DNA of 35,334 nt from Burkholderiales bacterium. Lineage in GTDB: Bacteria; Vulcanimicrobiota; Xenobia; Xenobiales; Xenobiaceae. Made by a program: the position numbers and the translations under genes. The notes beneath the pieces are model-generated. The model was not told where the DNA came from, ran no database searches, and saw only the letters and a list, made by a program, of their open reading frames with translations. Location: assembly GCA_012799975.1 (NCBI GenBank), contig JAAZKF010000035.1:1-35334 (forward strand). Direction: 5' to 3'. Below, one piece after another: positions 18,019 through 27,851 of this stretch (position 1 is its first letter; the number at the start of each line of letters is the position of its first letter).

Positions 18019-19986
18019 TCAGAGTTCGGCCCGAACTCCTCCCAGTCGCCAAACCACCGCGTAGGGGACCAGGATCAGAACCAGCAAGACCATCCCATAG
18101 GCTGAAGCATCGAAGACGTCGCCCTCCTGGATTCGCTGGAAGACGAAGATGCTGGCCGGGTACCAGCGGGGCGGGCAGGTCATCAAGGTTATCGCCACGT
18201 CCTGCATGGCCGAGATGAAAACCATGATGGCTCCCGCCATGAATCCCGGCAGGATCAGGGGGATGGTCACCCGCGCCATGGTCAGCGAGCTGGTCGCCCC
18301 CAGGGTCTTGGAGCCCTCCTCGAGCGAGGGGCCCACCTGTTGCAGGGAAGCCAGGATCGAGCGGACCGCGAAGGGCATGCGGGTCACCACGTAGGCGCAC
18401 AAGACCAGGGTGGCCGTCAGGTGCAGGGCCAGGGGTGGACCGTTGAATATCCCGATCAGGGCCACCGCGAAGGCCACCCCCGGAACGACGAAGGGAAGGA
18501 CGGTGGCGAAGTCCAGCAGGTGCCGGCTCCAGTGTCGGCTCCTGGCCAGGGTCCAGGCTATGGTCAGGGCCAGAATCAGGGTCAGGAGCAGGGCCGGCAG
18601 CACCAGGGCAAATGAGTTCAGCAGGGGGGAATCCGCCCCCATCATCCGGCGCAGGATTTCGCCATAACGGCTCAAGGTATAGGCGGTGGGTAGGGTTTCC
18701 ACCCCCCAGCGGGCCGACAGGCTGACCAGCAGGGTGGCCGCCACGAAAAGTAGGGGCACCGACAGAATCGCTGCGCACGCGGCCAGACAGGCGCGACAGA
18801 CCCAAGGCGTGCGTACCAGGTCAGGCTCCCCCGCCGCCCGGCCGGTTACCGTCTCGAACCCTCCTTCCTCGGCGAAGGACTTCTGGAGGGCCAGGACGGC
18901 CAGGATGGTCAGGACCATCAGGGTGCTGAGCATCGAGGCTCCGCCCCAGTCGGTCGAGCCCGACAGGTCCCGGTAGGCTTCTACCACCAGGATCGGCCTG
19001 CCGATGGGCATCAGGAGGCTGAGGACGGCGAAGTCCCCGAACGAGCGGATGAAGGTCAGGAAGGCTCCGGCCGAAAGGCCGGGCAACAACATGGGGAGGT
19101 GCACCGTCCACAGCGAGAAGCCCGGCCGAGCGCCCGTGACCTGGGCAGCCTCGCCCAGGGATGGGTCCATCCGCTCCAAGGCCGCGGCCGTGGTCAGCAC
19201 GACGAACGGGAAGAACAAGAAGGTTTGCACGATCCCGGCCGCCAGTACCGACTGTCCCTCGAAAGGCGTTCCCAGCCCCATGGCCTCCAGGATCCGGGTG
19301 AGGAGCCCTCCCTCCCCCAGCAAGTTGCGGAAGGCCAGGGCTCCTAGGAACGGAGGCAGGGCCAAGGGCACTATGCACAGCCAGCGGACCAGGTTTCGCC
19401 CGGGCATGGCCGTCCGGACCACCGACCAGGCCACGATCCCCCCCAGGATGGTGGACGCCAGGGTGACCAGGGGGCAGAAGCCCAGGATCTGCCAGAGCCT
19501 CCCCTCCCAGGAGCGGCTCGGCGCGATATGATACATCCAATGCGCCTGCTGGGCCTCGGCGGGAACCAGCAGGCGCCAGAAGACCCCGGCCAGCAGGACC
19601 AACCCGAAGACCAGGCCCATCAGGGGAAGTCCGGCCCGGCGGTACCATGCAGGCGGGACCGGGCCGACCAGCAACCCCCACCCGCCCAGGGCCACCCGCG
19701 CCACCCCCCAGGCCAGGATCGCGGCCAGGGGGGCAGCCCCTACGGCATTGAGAAATCCCCTGAAATAACGGCGTGTCTCGAAGAACCCGGCATAGTAGCG
19801 CCAGTCGGCCTTGTCAGCCAGTTGGCGAATCAGCCCCGACAGGTCTCCGCGGACCAGGTGTCCCAGCAGATCGACCGGCTCTCCGGTGAAACCGACCAGG
19901 ACCATACTGATCATCGGCAGGACCAGGAAGAGGCCCAGGAAGGCCAGCACCAGGCCCGCGAAGAGCCAACGCAGGGCCCGGCTCAC
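18019..19986 (-). CDS. Fused two-domain ABC transporter permease (Fe3+/thiamine/phosphonate-type)
   Basis: Two 6-TM-like halves with EAA-type loops: GEAAQVTGARPGFSLWTVHLPMLLPGLSAG and EEGSKTLGATSSLTMARVTIPLILPGFMAG. GTG start overlaps upstream ATPase stop. Confidence 0.88.
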   Translation of the reverse strand: MSRALRWLFAGLVLAFLGLFLVLPMISMVLVGFTGEPVDLLGHLVRGDLSGLIRQLADKADWRYYAGFFETRRYFRGFLNAVGAAPLAAILAWGVARVALGGWGLLVGPVPPAWYRRAGLPLMGLVFGLVLLAGVFWRLLVPAEAQQAHWMYHIAPSRSWEGRLWQILGFCPLVTLASTILGGIVAWSVVRTAMPGRNLVRWLCIVPLALPPFLGALAFRNLLGEGGLLTRILEAMGLGTPFEGQSVLAAGIVQTFLFFPFVVLTTAAALERMDPSLGEAAQVTGARPGFSLWTVHLPMLLPGLSAGAFLTFIRSFGDFAVLSLLMPIGRPILVVEAYRDLSGSTDWGGASMLSTLMVLTILAVLALQKSFAEEGGFETVTGRAAGEPDLVRTPWVCRACLAACAAILSVPLLFVAATLLVSLSARWGVETLPTAYTLSRYGEILRRMMGADSPLLNSFALVLPALLLTLILALTIAWTLARSRHWSRHLLDFATVLPFVVPGVAFAVALIGIFNGPPLALHLTATLVLCAYVVTRMPFAVRSILASLQQVGPSLEEGSKTLGATSSLTMARVTIPLILPGFMAGAIMVFISAMQDVAITLMTCPPRWYPASIFVFQRIQEGDVFDASAYGMVLLVLILVPYAVVWRLGGVRAEL

Positions 19987-21098
19987 TCGGAGTCCTCCAG
20001 GACCATCAGGTCCTCCGGCTGCAGACCCACCCGGACCTCGTCTCCCATCCCGACCCCCTCTGCTATTGAAGCCAGGGGTGCCGCCACCGTCCACTCCAGG
20101 GGTCCGCTGGCCACCACGTAGCGGACCGTGCTTCCCATGAACATGCGCAGTTGGACCCGGCCCGTGAAGGTCCCCGGTGCCTCCTCTCCTGCTCCCAGCA
20201 AGCGCAGGGATTCGGGGCGCACGGCCACCGAGAAGGCCCCCTGGGCGGGAATCGCGTGGGTCGTGGGCAGGACCGGCCCCTCCAGAAGGCGGACGCGCCC
20301 CGGGCCTTCCGGGCGCGCCGAGAAAAGATTCGTCAAACCGATGAAGTCCGCCAGGAAGCGGGTTCGGGGGCGCAGGTAGAGTTCCTCGGGAGGGCCTACC
20401 TGGACCACCCGCCCCTGATTCATCACGGCGATGCGATCGGAGACCGCCAGGGCCTCCTCCTGGTCGTGGGTCACATACAGGGTGGTGATGCCTGCCCTCC
20501 TCTGGATGCTGCGGATCTCCTGGCGCATCTTCACCCGCAAGCGGGCATCCAGGGCGCCCAGGGGCTCATCGAAGAGCAGGACCCGGGGGCGGATCACCAG
20601 GGCTCGAGCCAGAGCCACCCGCTGCTGCTGTCCTCCCGAAAGTTGTCCCGGCCGACGCTCTTCCAGGCCCTCCAGTTCGACCATGGCCAGAGCCTCGCGA
20701 ACCCGATCCATATCCTCGGAGGGGAGGCAGGCCGAAACGGTCCGGAGCAACCAGCCCATCCGCCCCAGGAGGCCTGCCTGGCGGTAGCGCCGGGCCATCA
20801 GGCCATAGGCCACGTTGTCGGCCACGGTCATGTGCGGGAAGAGGGCGTAGTTCTGGAAGACCATCCCGCAGTTCCGATCCCAGGCAGGCACCTGGGCCAC
20901 GTCCTGCCCGTCCAGGAGGATCTCTCCCCCGCTGGGGGTCTCCAGGCCGGCCACACAGCGCAAGGTGGTGGTCTTTCCGCAACCCGAGGCCCCCAGCAGC
21001 GAGAAGAACTCCCCGTCGCCCACGTCCAGACTCACCCGGTCCACGGCCAGGGTGGAACCGAAAGACTTGACCAGATTACGGATTTCGACGTGGCTCAT
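19983..21098 (-). CDS. ABC transporter ATP-binding protein
   Basis: Walker A GASGCGKTT, signature LSGGQQQRVALARAL, Walker B VLLFDEPLGALDA, C-terminal TOBE-like region; ATGA overlap with SBP stop. Confidence 0.95.
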   Translation of the reverse strand: MSHVEIRNLVKSFGSTLAVDRVSLDVGDGEFFSLLGASGCGKTTTLRCVAGLETPSGGEILLDGQDVAQVPAWDRNCGMVFQNYALFPHMTVADNVAYGLMARRYRQAGLLGRMGWLLRTVSACLPSEDMDRVREALAMVELEGLEERRPGQLSGGQQQRVALARALVIRPRVLLFDEPLGALDARLRVKMRQEIRSIQRRAGITTLYVTHDQEEALAVSDRIAVMNQGRVVQVGPPEELYLRPRTRFLADFIGLTNLFSARPEGPGRVRLLEGPVLPTTHAIPAQGAFSVAVRPESLRLLGAGEEAPGTFTGRVQLRMFMGSTVRYVVASGPLEWTVAAPLASIAEGVGMGDEVRVGLQPEDLMVLEDSE

Positions 21099-22210
21099 TC
21101 CTCGGCTGTGGCCTCCACCCGGTTCTGCCAGATCTGGCGGACCCGGTCGTAGTTTTCGGCCATCCACTCGGGATCGAGTTTCATGGCCTTGTCCAAAAGG
21201 TCTTGCAGGGTGACACCTTCCAGGCCGGCCGGAGGTGGTATGGAGGGGTCCACCGAGAAGTAGAAGCGGTTGATGATCCTTTGACCCTCCTGCGAGAGGC
21301 AGTAGTCGATGAAGGCCTTCCCGGCCTCCGGGTTGGGACCGCCCCGGACCAGCGCAATCCCCTCGGTCAGGACCGGGCTGGACGGAGGAAGATACCAGCG
21401 GATATTGGCCTGCGCGTCCGCCACCTGGGTATTCCCCGCCTGCATGGCCAGGAACTCCAGGAACTGGAACTCGAAGTGGATGCCGATCAGGCTCTGCCCT
21501 CGAGCCACCGCAAAGGAAGGAGCCCCCTCCCGCGTGTAGCGCTTGAGGTTCTTGAAGAGCCGGGTCAGGTAGTCCCAGCCCGCCTCCTCGCCCTGCCCGG
21601 CATTCATGGCTCGCAGGAGGGCCGACTCGAGGAAGAGCATCGAGGTGCCGCTCTCGGCCGGGTCCCACATCTCGATATGGCCGTGCCAACGAGGAGTGGC
21701 CAGCTCCTCCCAGGTCCGGGGGATCTGGTCCGGCCCCAACTTCTGGGGGTTGTAGGCAAAGCCCAGGGAGACGACCCCGATCCCCACCCAGCGCCACTCC
21801 CGGTCGCGCAGGATCAGGTTGCCCCGTTCCCGAGGCATGTCCTCGTATCCCGTCGGAACATAGGGTTGCAGCAGACCCTCTCCGGCCGCGGTCATGAAGG
21901 GGATCATCCCGCCCCCGCCACACCAGACATCCGCCCGGGGATGGTTCTTCTCGGCGCGCAGCCGGGCGAAGACCCGGGCGGTCCCTTCGCGGATCTGCTC
22001 GACATGGAGCCCCGTCTTGCGGGTGAAGCCCTCCGCCAGTTCATCGACCGTCAGGTCGGGGAAGGGGGTGTAGACCACCACCTGATTGGACGAAGATATC
22101 CGAGGGACAGATGAGGATGAGGGTTCGGGTGCCCGGGACGTACAGGAGGCTCCGGCCAGGATCGCCAGCAACAGCACAGACCAGACCCAAAGCCTGTCGC
22201 AGGACGTCAT
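21095..22210 (-). CDS. Extracellular solute-binding lipoprotein of the ABC importer (Fe3+/thiamine/phosphonate-type)
   Basis: AAGGAGG SD just before ATG 22210; lipobox LLAILAGASC; VVVYTPFPDLTVDELAEGFTRKTGLHVEQIREGTARVFARLRAEKNHPRADVWCGGG. Confidence 0.9.
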   Translation of the reverse strand: MTSCDRLWVWSVLLLAILAGASCTSRAPEPSSSSVPRISSSNQVVVYTPFPDLTVDELAEGFTRKTGLHVEQIREGTARVFARLRAEKNHPRADVWCGGGGMIPFMTAAGEGLLQPYVPTGYEDMPRERGNLILRDREWRWVGIGVVSLGFAYNPQKLGPDQIPRTWEELATPRWHGHIEMWDPAESGTSMLFLESALLRAMNAGQGEEAGWDYLTRLFKNLKRYTREGAPSFAVARGQSLIGIHFEFQFLEFLAMQAGNTQVADAQANIRWYLPPSSPVLTEGIALVRGGPNPEAGKAFIDYCLSQEGQRIINRFYFSVDPSIPPPAGLEGVTLQDLLDKAMKLDPEWMAENYDRVRQIWQNRVEATAEE

Positions 22211-22298
22211 GAAGTTCCTCCTTGCCAGCCGCAGCATCTCCTCAGGCCTGGCCTGGAAGACTCATCCCCAGGCCCCGCGCTTCTTCGAGGTATCGGGA

Positions 22299-22314
22299 TC
22301 TCCTATAGAGGAGA
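22299..22314. other. Perfect inverted repeat TCTCCT-ATAG-AGGAGA upstream of the SBP gene
   Basis: Read directly; 85 bp upstream of the SBP start; role unknown. Confidence 0.3.
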
Positions 22315-22432
22315 AGAACCCCCGCACCGAGATACAGCCTATTCCCCAGGAATCTGCTGCAAAACACGACGGGTCAGCCGGCGCCCAGAAGTGCAGAACG
22401 GAGTGAGTGGATCAAGTAGCGCTCCGTGGCGA

Positions 22433-24226
22433 TCAACCCTCGGGATTCTCGCGAACCTCGAACTCCAGCTTCCAACGGCCCTGGCCATCACGTTCCAGGC
22501 ACCACAATTCCAGGGTTCCCACCTCGGTAACGCGGCTCTGCAGGCGCACGGGGACGATGGTGCCGGGTTGGGCCTCGGTCTGCAGTGTGGTGCCCAGCGA
22601 GGTCAGCTCTTCGAGCTCCTCTTCCCAGTCTTCCAAAGTCTCGCCGACGGGGTCCTCTCGTCGGGTGGTCGAGCCCAGGAAGCGAAACTCGACAGGGTCC
22701 CCCACCACCAGGCCGAACTCCCGGCCCGGCAGGTCGGCCGAGGTGCCCTCTTCCATGCCAAAGGGGGCTACACAGACGGCTTTTATGGGAGGGGGGAGGC
22801 CGGGAATGGCCGGACGGGGCACCTCCACCCCGATGTAGTAGGAGCGGTTGGTGCCGCCCCTGATGCGGATTCCCTGACCGCGGCGCACCAGCCCGTAGCG
22901 GGAGGCTCCACGCGAAACGGCGAGGTCCAGGTCGGCACCTTCCAGCGTCTTTATGGGGGGAGAGCCTTCGGCCTGGAGCCACGAATCCAGCACCTGGGTC
23001 AGGCGCCGGCGCAGCACGGGTGCTTTGAGCACTCCACCGTTGAAGAGGATCGCCGTGGGATGTAGGAAGGTCCAATCCTTCTGGACCGGGACCGCGCCGC
23101 GGTGGGCTGAGAGGAAGCGCGCCAGGTGGCGGGTGACGGCCGGATCTGCTTCGAAAGGCAGGCCCAGCTCGGTCAGGCCGGTCCGGCGTCCGCGCATAGC
23201 TGCCTCGGAGGGCCTGCAGATGGGGAAGAAGCCATCCACCAGGACGGTCTCGACCTCCGAGCGTTTCAGCTCGGCGCGCAGGGCCCCGCCGATCAGGCTG
23301 CTACCCCGGCCGGGAATGGTCACCGGCCAGCTCTCGTCGGCCTCCTCCTGGAGGAGTTGCTCCTTGCCCACCCGGCAGCCGTGGGTCAGCACCTGCATCT
23401 GCCAGGAGTCCAGCTTTGTGCCCTGGGTCTTCAGGCGCTGCTGAACGGTGGCCGCCAGGGTGAGATCCATGTTGTCCCCACCCGACAGGATATGGTCACC
23501 GACGGCCACGCGTTCCAGGGCCAGGTCACCGTCCTCCTCGGTGACCAGGATCAGGCTGAAGTCGGTCGTGCCGCCTCCGATATCGCAGACCAGGATGCGG
23601 TCTCCGAGCGAGACCTGCTTGCGCCAGTCTTCGCCCACGCCGTCCAACCACGAATAGAAGGCGGCCTGGGGTTCCTCCAAGAGGGTCAGGTTCTTCAGAC
23701 CGACCGAACGGGCGGCCTCGGCGGTCAGTTCGCGAGCCACGACATCGAAGGAGGCCGGGACGGTAAGGACGATCTCCTGCTCGGCCAGGGGGCGGTCGGG
23801 GTTCTGGGAATCCCAGGCCTCCTGGATATGGCGCAGGAAACTGGCCGAGGCCTCGACCGGCGAGCAGCGGGGGACCTCGTCGGGCGAGCCCCAAGGCAGG
23901 ATGGAGGCCCGGCGGTCGACACCCTCGTGGCTCAGCCAGGACTTGGCCGAGGAGACGACCCGGTGGGGGACCTTGGCTCCCTGCTCGCGGGCCAGCCAGC
24001 CGACCACCCGGGTGGGTTCCTTCTCCCAGGGCAACTCCGTGCTGCCGGCGGGCAGCTCGTGGGGACCCGGCAGGTAGAGGAAGGAGGGCAGGGTATTCCG
24101 GGGCTCGACCATGCCCGGGTGGGTCAACTGGGGGATGGGGAAGTCTCCCCGCCCGTCCCGGTCAGCCCAGGCCACCGCGCAGTTGGTGGTGCCCAGGTCG
24201 ATGCCGATGATGGTCGCTTCACTCAT
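22433..24226 (-). CDS. Hsp70 family protein (non-canonical DnaK-like)
   Basis: TIIGIDLGTTNCAVAWADRDG, VLTVPASFD, LLEEPQAAFYSWL, LVCDIGGGTTDFSLI, ILFNGGVLKAPVLR. Confidence 0.9.
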   Translation of the reverse strand: MSEATIIGIDLGTTNCAVAWADRDGRGDFPIPQLTHPGMVEPRNTLPSFLYLPGPHELPAGSTELPWEKEPTRVVGWLAREQGAKVPHRVVSSAKSWLSHEGVDRRASILPWGSPDEVPRCSPVEASASFLRHIQEAWDSQNPDRPLAEQEIVLTVPASFDVVARELTAEAARSVGLKNLTLLEEPQAAFYSWLDGVGEDWRKQVSLGDRILVCDIGGGTTDFSLILVTEEDGDLALERVAVGDHILSGGDNMDLTLAATVQQRLKTQGTKLDSWQMQVLTHGCRVGKEQLLQEEADESWPVTIPGRGSSLIGGALRAELKRSEVETVLVDGFFPICRPSEAAMRGRRTGLTELGLPFEADPAVTRHLARFLSAHRGAVPVQKDWTFLHPTAILFNGGVLKAPVLRRRLTQVLDSWLQAEGSPPIKTLEGADLDLAVSRGASRYGLVRRGQGIRIRGGTNRSYYIGVEVPRPAIPGLPPPIKAVCVAPFGMEEGTSADLPGREFGLVVGDPVEFRFLGSTTRREDPVGETLEDWEEELEELTSLGTTLQTEAQPGTIVPVRLQSRVTEVGTLELWCLERDGQGRWKLEFEVRENPEG

Positions 24227-24729
24227 TGGATCTCCACCTCGGCGGGGCTGATCACCGAGTCATCCGAGCCTTCCGGTGGAACCGGCAGGCGGGCCGTCTT
24301 CAACCGCCAACCGGGGTGGCGCAGGACGCCCTGGAAGGGCGGGTCGCCCTCCACCCGCCCGATCAGGCGGATGGCCGAAGCGTCGAAACCCGATTCCACG
24401 GTCACCGTCTCGCCCTCGCTGCTGTCCAGGACGGGGACCAGATCCAGATATTCTTTGAAGGCCCGGCGACACCCCTCGTAGACGGTGGTCCGGACCACCG
24501 CTCCCAGCTGGGCGTCCGAGGCTCCCTCCAGATCCTCCTGCAGGAAGTCCACCAGGCGACCCTCGCGTTGTAGGAGGCCCAGTATCTGGACCGCTGCCGG
24601 GTCCACGGCGGGTTTCTCGGGGGGCGGTTCGGCCGGGCCATCCCCCGCCAGCAGGGCCTCGACTGCCTGGGCAAACCCCTGGTCCGAGAAAATCCGGAAG
24701 AAGGCCTTGAAAGCAAGTCCAATACGCAT
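24223..24729 (-). CDS. DUF2760-like protein
   Basis: MRIGLAFKAFFRIFSD...AVQILGLLQREGRLVDFLQEDLEGASDAQLGAVVRTTVYEGCRRAFKEYLDLVPV...; ATGA overlap with the Hsp70 gene. Confidence 0.85.
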   Translation of the reverse strand: MRIGLAFKAFFRIFSDQGFAQAVEALLAGDGPAEPPPEKPAVDPAAVQILGLLQREGRLVDFLQEDLEGASDAQLGAVVRTTVYEGCRRAFKEYLDLVPVLDSSEGETVTVESGFDASAIRLIGRVEGDPPFQGVLRHPGWRLKTARLPVPPEGSDDSVISPAEVEIQ

Positions 24730-24808
24730 CGTGCGCGGCTTCTACGACGCACCCGGCGCAGAAACCTCCGCAGGCCTGGGAAGGCGGAGGACTCGAGGTT
24801 TTCCGCTT

Positions 24809-25390
24809 TTACAGGAATGGTTTCCCAGGTCTGCCGACCACGGCCCGCTGGCGAAAGGCCAGGATCTGCCGGGCCAGGTGCTCGGTGTAACGGGGGGCCG
24901 AGGTCCTGGTGAGGTGGACGTCGTTCTCCATGTCTTCCCGAGCAAAACCCAGGGGTTCGTCGATTAGCAGGTGGGCCTGGGGGCATGAAATCGCCAGGTC
25001 GGCCAGTTCCCGGTGCAGATTCCGCCAGCAGGCTTGAAAGGGCGGCTCCTCTAGCAGGCCTTCGTAGACGGGGCCCAAGGCGATATAGAGCGGGAAGTCG
25101 TGGGCCTGGGAGGCCTCCAGCAGTGCCTGCAAACCGCGGCGGTTGCTGTCGCTAAGGGTCCAGCACGCCTCCGTCTGCATCTCTTCAAGGTGGGCAGCGG
25201 CCGTCTGTTCGACCAATTCCGGATTGGCCGGAGAGGCCAGGAAACCGTCGGGCTGAAGCTCGACCTTCTCGAGTTCACGAAAAGCGTTCCAGGGAGTCAG
25301 CAGGGGCCGTGAGACCGTGGAACTGGCGTAGTAGATCGGCAGGTGCTTCCTGGCCGCGACCTGGACCTGTTGGGAGAGGCTCAGCGTCAA
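24809..25390 (-). pseudogene. C-terminal part of an SGNH/DltD-like protein, possibly truncated
   Basis: ENDVHLTRTSAPRYTEHLARQIL resembles the SGNH DxxH block; only a TTG start (25390), no signal peptide or clear GDS block. Confidence 0.4.
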
Positions 25391-25666
25391 GGCGGATTCA
25401 GGGATCCAGGCACCTCTTGACGGCCGCGTGCTCCCCCGTCACGTTGGGGTGAGGATGGTACGGGCAGGCGTTTTGGACTACCGGCCAACCGCTCCGGTCA
25501 GGGTCGGCTCAAAAGTGACCTGCAAATGTGGGCCTCAACAGGGGGGTTCAAGACTTTCGGCGAAACAGGATCTGGGGTGGCTGGTGTCAGGACACCGCAG
25601 GCCCGTGGGCTGGAAGCCGGGTCCGACCTGGGCACCACGGGGAACCCGCCTCGAAAGGAAATCGGG

Positions 25667-27832
25667 ATGAGCATCGCCTTCGAGCCGCTTGCGCCACCGA
25701 CACGCGGCTCGGACGAGATTCAGGATCTCGCTCCGCTCCAGAACTTCCAAAGGACGCTTTCCTTGGCTACCGGCCTGTCGCTGGCCGTCGTCAATCCGGC
25801 GGGGTTGCCCTTGACCATGTACAGCCACCCCTCCGACCAACTCCACAGCGTCCTGATGAAGTCCCCGACGCTGATGCGTACACTCCTGGCCCCCGGATGC
25901 AACGAGTTCCGCGTGATCCATGGCCCGGGAGGCTTGCTCTTCATGCGCCACCCGATCCACATCCGCGAAGTCCTCTTCGGGCACGTGCTGACCGGCCCGG
26001 TCTGGGAGATCCCTCCGGGTTCGGAGGAGTTGCTGGAATTGAGCACCTTGATCGGCCTTCCGGTCGATCAGGTCGAGTCCGCCATCCGTTTCCACCCGGC
26101 CCCGGTTCCCTTGGACCTGTCGCTGGGCCGGGAATTGACGGCCTCGCTGGCAGACCTCTCGGGTCATCTCCTCCACGACCGCCGCCAACAGCGCCAGACC
26201 CTGACCACCCTGGCTTCCCTGTACGAAATTGGGACCGCAATCAGCTCGTCGCTGGACCTCGAAGAGGTCCTGACCACCGTCTTGAACCGCTCGATCGAGC
26301 TTTTCGGGGCCACCACGGGTTCCTTGATCCTCTTGGACGAAGTTCGCGGCGAGCTGAAGATCCTGGCTCAGGACGCCCCGAATGATGCCACCGTGTACAC
26401 CAGCCGCAGCCCCCTGGGAGAGGATGCCGGTGAATGGGTCGCCCGCGAGGGCCAGCCGAGCATCGGAGGTGGAACCGAAAATGGGCACCTGCGCGTCCCC
26501 CTGAAGGTCAAGGATCGCTGCATCGGGGTCATCCACGTCGGCTCACGCCAGGACTGCACCGCCTACACCGTGCGCGACCTTCAGGTCCTGGGCATCCTCT
26601 CCAGCCATGCGGCTTCGGCCGTGGAAAACGCCCAACTCTACAGCCAGGTCACCCGCCAGGTGCGCGAGCTCGAGGCCCTGCAGGAAGTCGGCCACTCGCT
26701 GAACTCCAGCCTGGATGTTCCCGAAACCCTGCGACAGGTGCTGGATCGAGCCTGCGATCTCCTGGAGGCCACCAATGCCTCCGTCATGCTCCTGGAACCC
26801 GACGGCCGTCACCTGCGAATCCGTGTGGCCCGAGGCCTTTCCGAAGAGGTAATCCAGAAGACCCGGGTCCAACTGGGTGAGCGTATCTCGGGTCGGGTGG
26901 CTAAGGAGGGCCTCCCCATCTCCCTGCCAGGAGGGGTGGATCTCCAGGGTGAGGAGATCGCTCCTTCACTCTCGGTTCCCCTGAAAGCCGACAACAAGGT
27001 CATAGGTGTCCTGAACGTGCGCGGCCGTCCCCACGCCGAAGAGTTCACCCGCGACGACGTAGACATGGCCATACGACTGGCCAGCATCTCGGCTGCGGCC
27101 CTGGAGAACGCCGAACTGCACTACGAACTTCAGCAGTTGCTGATCGACTCGATCACCGCCCTGGCCAACGCCATCGACGCCCGGGACCCCTATACCCGCG
27201 GTCACTCCGAGCGGGTCACCGAGTATTCGGTGATGTTGGGCGAGAAGATGGGCTTTGGTCCTGATGAACTCGAGCGGCTGCGTTACGCCGCACTGCTGCA
27301 CGACATCGGCAAGATCCGTATCCCCGACCACATCCTGAACAAGCCGGGGCGCCTGGATGACGCCGAATATGAAGAGATGAAACGGCATCCGGTCTACGGG
27401 GTCGGCATCATGCTCCCGGTGCGGGCCTTCCGCCCGCTTCTCCCCTACATGCTGCACCATCACGAGCGCTTCGACGGGATGGGCTATCCCGACCGCAAGA
27501 TGGCCGACGAGATCCCCCTGGCGGCACGGATCATCTGCGTCGCCGACTGCTTCGACGCCATGACCAGCGACCGCCCCTACCGCAAGGGTCTGGCCGTCAA
27601 GGTCGCCGTCGAGGAACTCCAGAAGAACAAGGGAACCCAGTTCGACCCGGAGGTGGTGGAACTGATGCTGGGGCTGATCACAGAGGGGAAACTCGACCCG
27701 GTGCTCGAAAAGATGCGAGCCCAGGCCTCGGCCTCTTCACTTCTGGGACGCCGCGCCGGCGGCTCGAGGGTAGTGTTCTCGGGGTTGGTTGGGCGGGGCC
27801 GGCTGGGCGGGCTTCCTGGCCCGAGTATCTGA
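25667..27832 (+). CDS. PocR-like sensor - GAF - GAF - HD-GYP cyclic-di-GMP phosphodiesterase
   Basis: ATG 25667 (MSIAFEPL) after AAAGGAAATCGGG; HD-GYP motifs LLHDIGKIRIPDHILNKPG, LHHHERFDGMGYPD, ARIICVADCFDAMTSDRPYRKGL; two GAF-like repeats. Confidence 0.88.
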   Translation: MSIAFEPLAPPTRGSDEIQDLAPLQNFQRTLSLATGLSLAVVNPAGLPLTMYSHPSDQLHSVLMKSPTLMRTLLAPGCNEFRVIHGPGGLLFMRHPIHIREVLFGHVLTGPVWEIPPGSEELLELSTLIGLPVDQVESAIRFHPAPVPLDLSLGRELTASLADLSGHLLHDRRQQRQTLTTLASLYEIGTAISSSLDLEEVLTTVLNRSIELFGATTGSLILLDEVRGELKILAQDAPNDATVYTSRSPLGEDAGEWVAREGQPSIGGGTENGHLRVPLKVKDRCIGVIHVGSRQDCTAYTVRDLQVLGILSSHAASAVENAQLYSQVTRQVRELEALQEVGHSLNSSLDVPETLRQVLDRACDLLEATNASVMLLEPDGRHLRIRVARGLSEEVIQKTRVQLGERISGRVAKEGLPISLPGGVDLQGEEIAPSLSVPLKADNKVIGVLNVRGRPHAEEFTRDDVDMAIRLASISAAALENAELHYELQQLLIDSITALANAIDARDPYTRGHSERVTEYSVMLGEKMGFGPDELERLRYAALLHDIGKIRIPDHILNKPGRLDDAEYEEMKRHPVYGVGIMLPVRAFRPLLPYMLHHHERFDGMGYPDRKMADEIPLAARIICVADCFDAMTSDRPYRKGLAVKVAVEELQKNKGTQFDPEVVELMLGLITEGKLDPVLEKMRAQASASSLLGRRAGGSRVVFSGLVGRGRLGGLPGPSI

Positions 27833-27851
27833 AACCACGACCGGAGGCGAT

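Noticed and set aside
18019-22210. Assigning a specific substrate (iron, thiamine or aminoethylphosphonate) to the ABC importer
   Set aside because: Fused permease and SBP motifs fit several related classes; no diagnostic neighbour or regulator site.
22211-22432. TPP riboswitch upstream of the thiamine/iron-like ABC importer
   Set aside because: No CTGAGA / GGATAATACC-type conserved core on the minus strand; only a short inverted repeat is visible.
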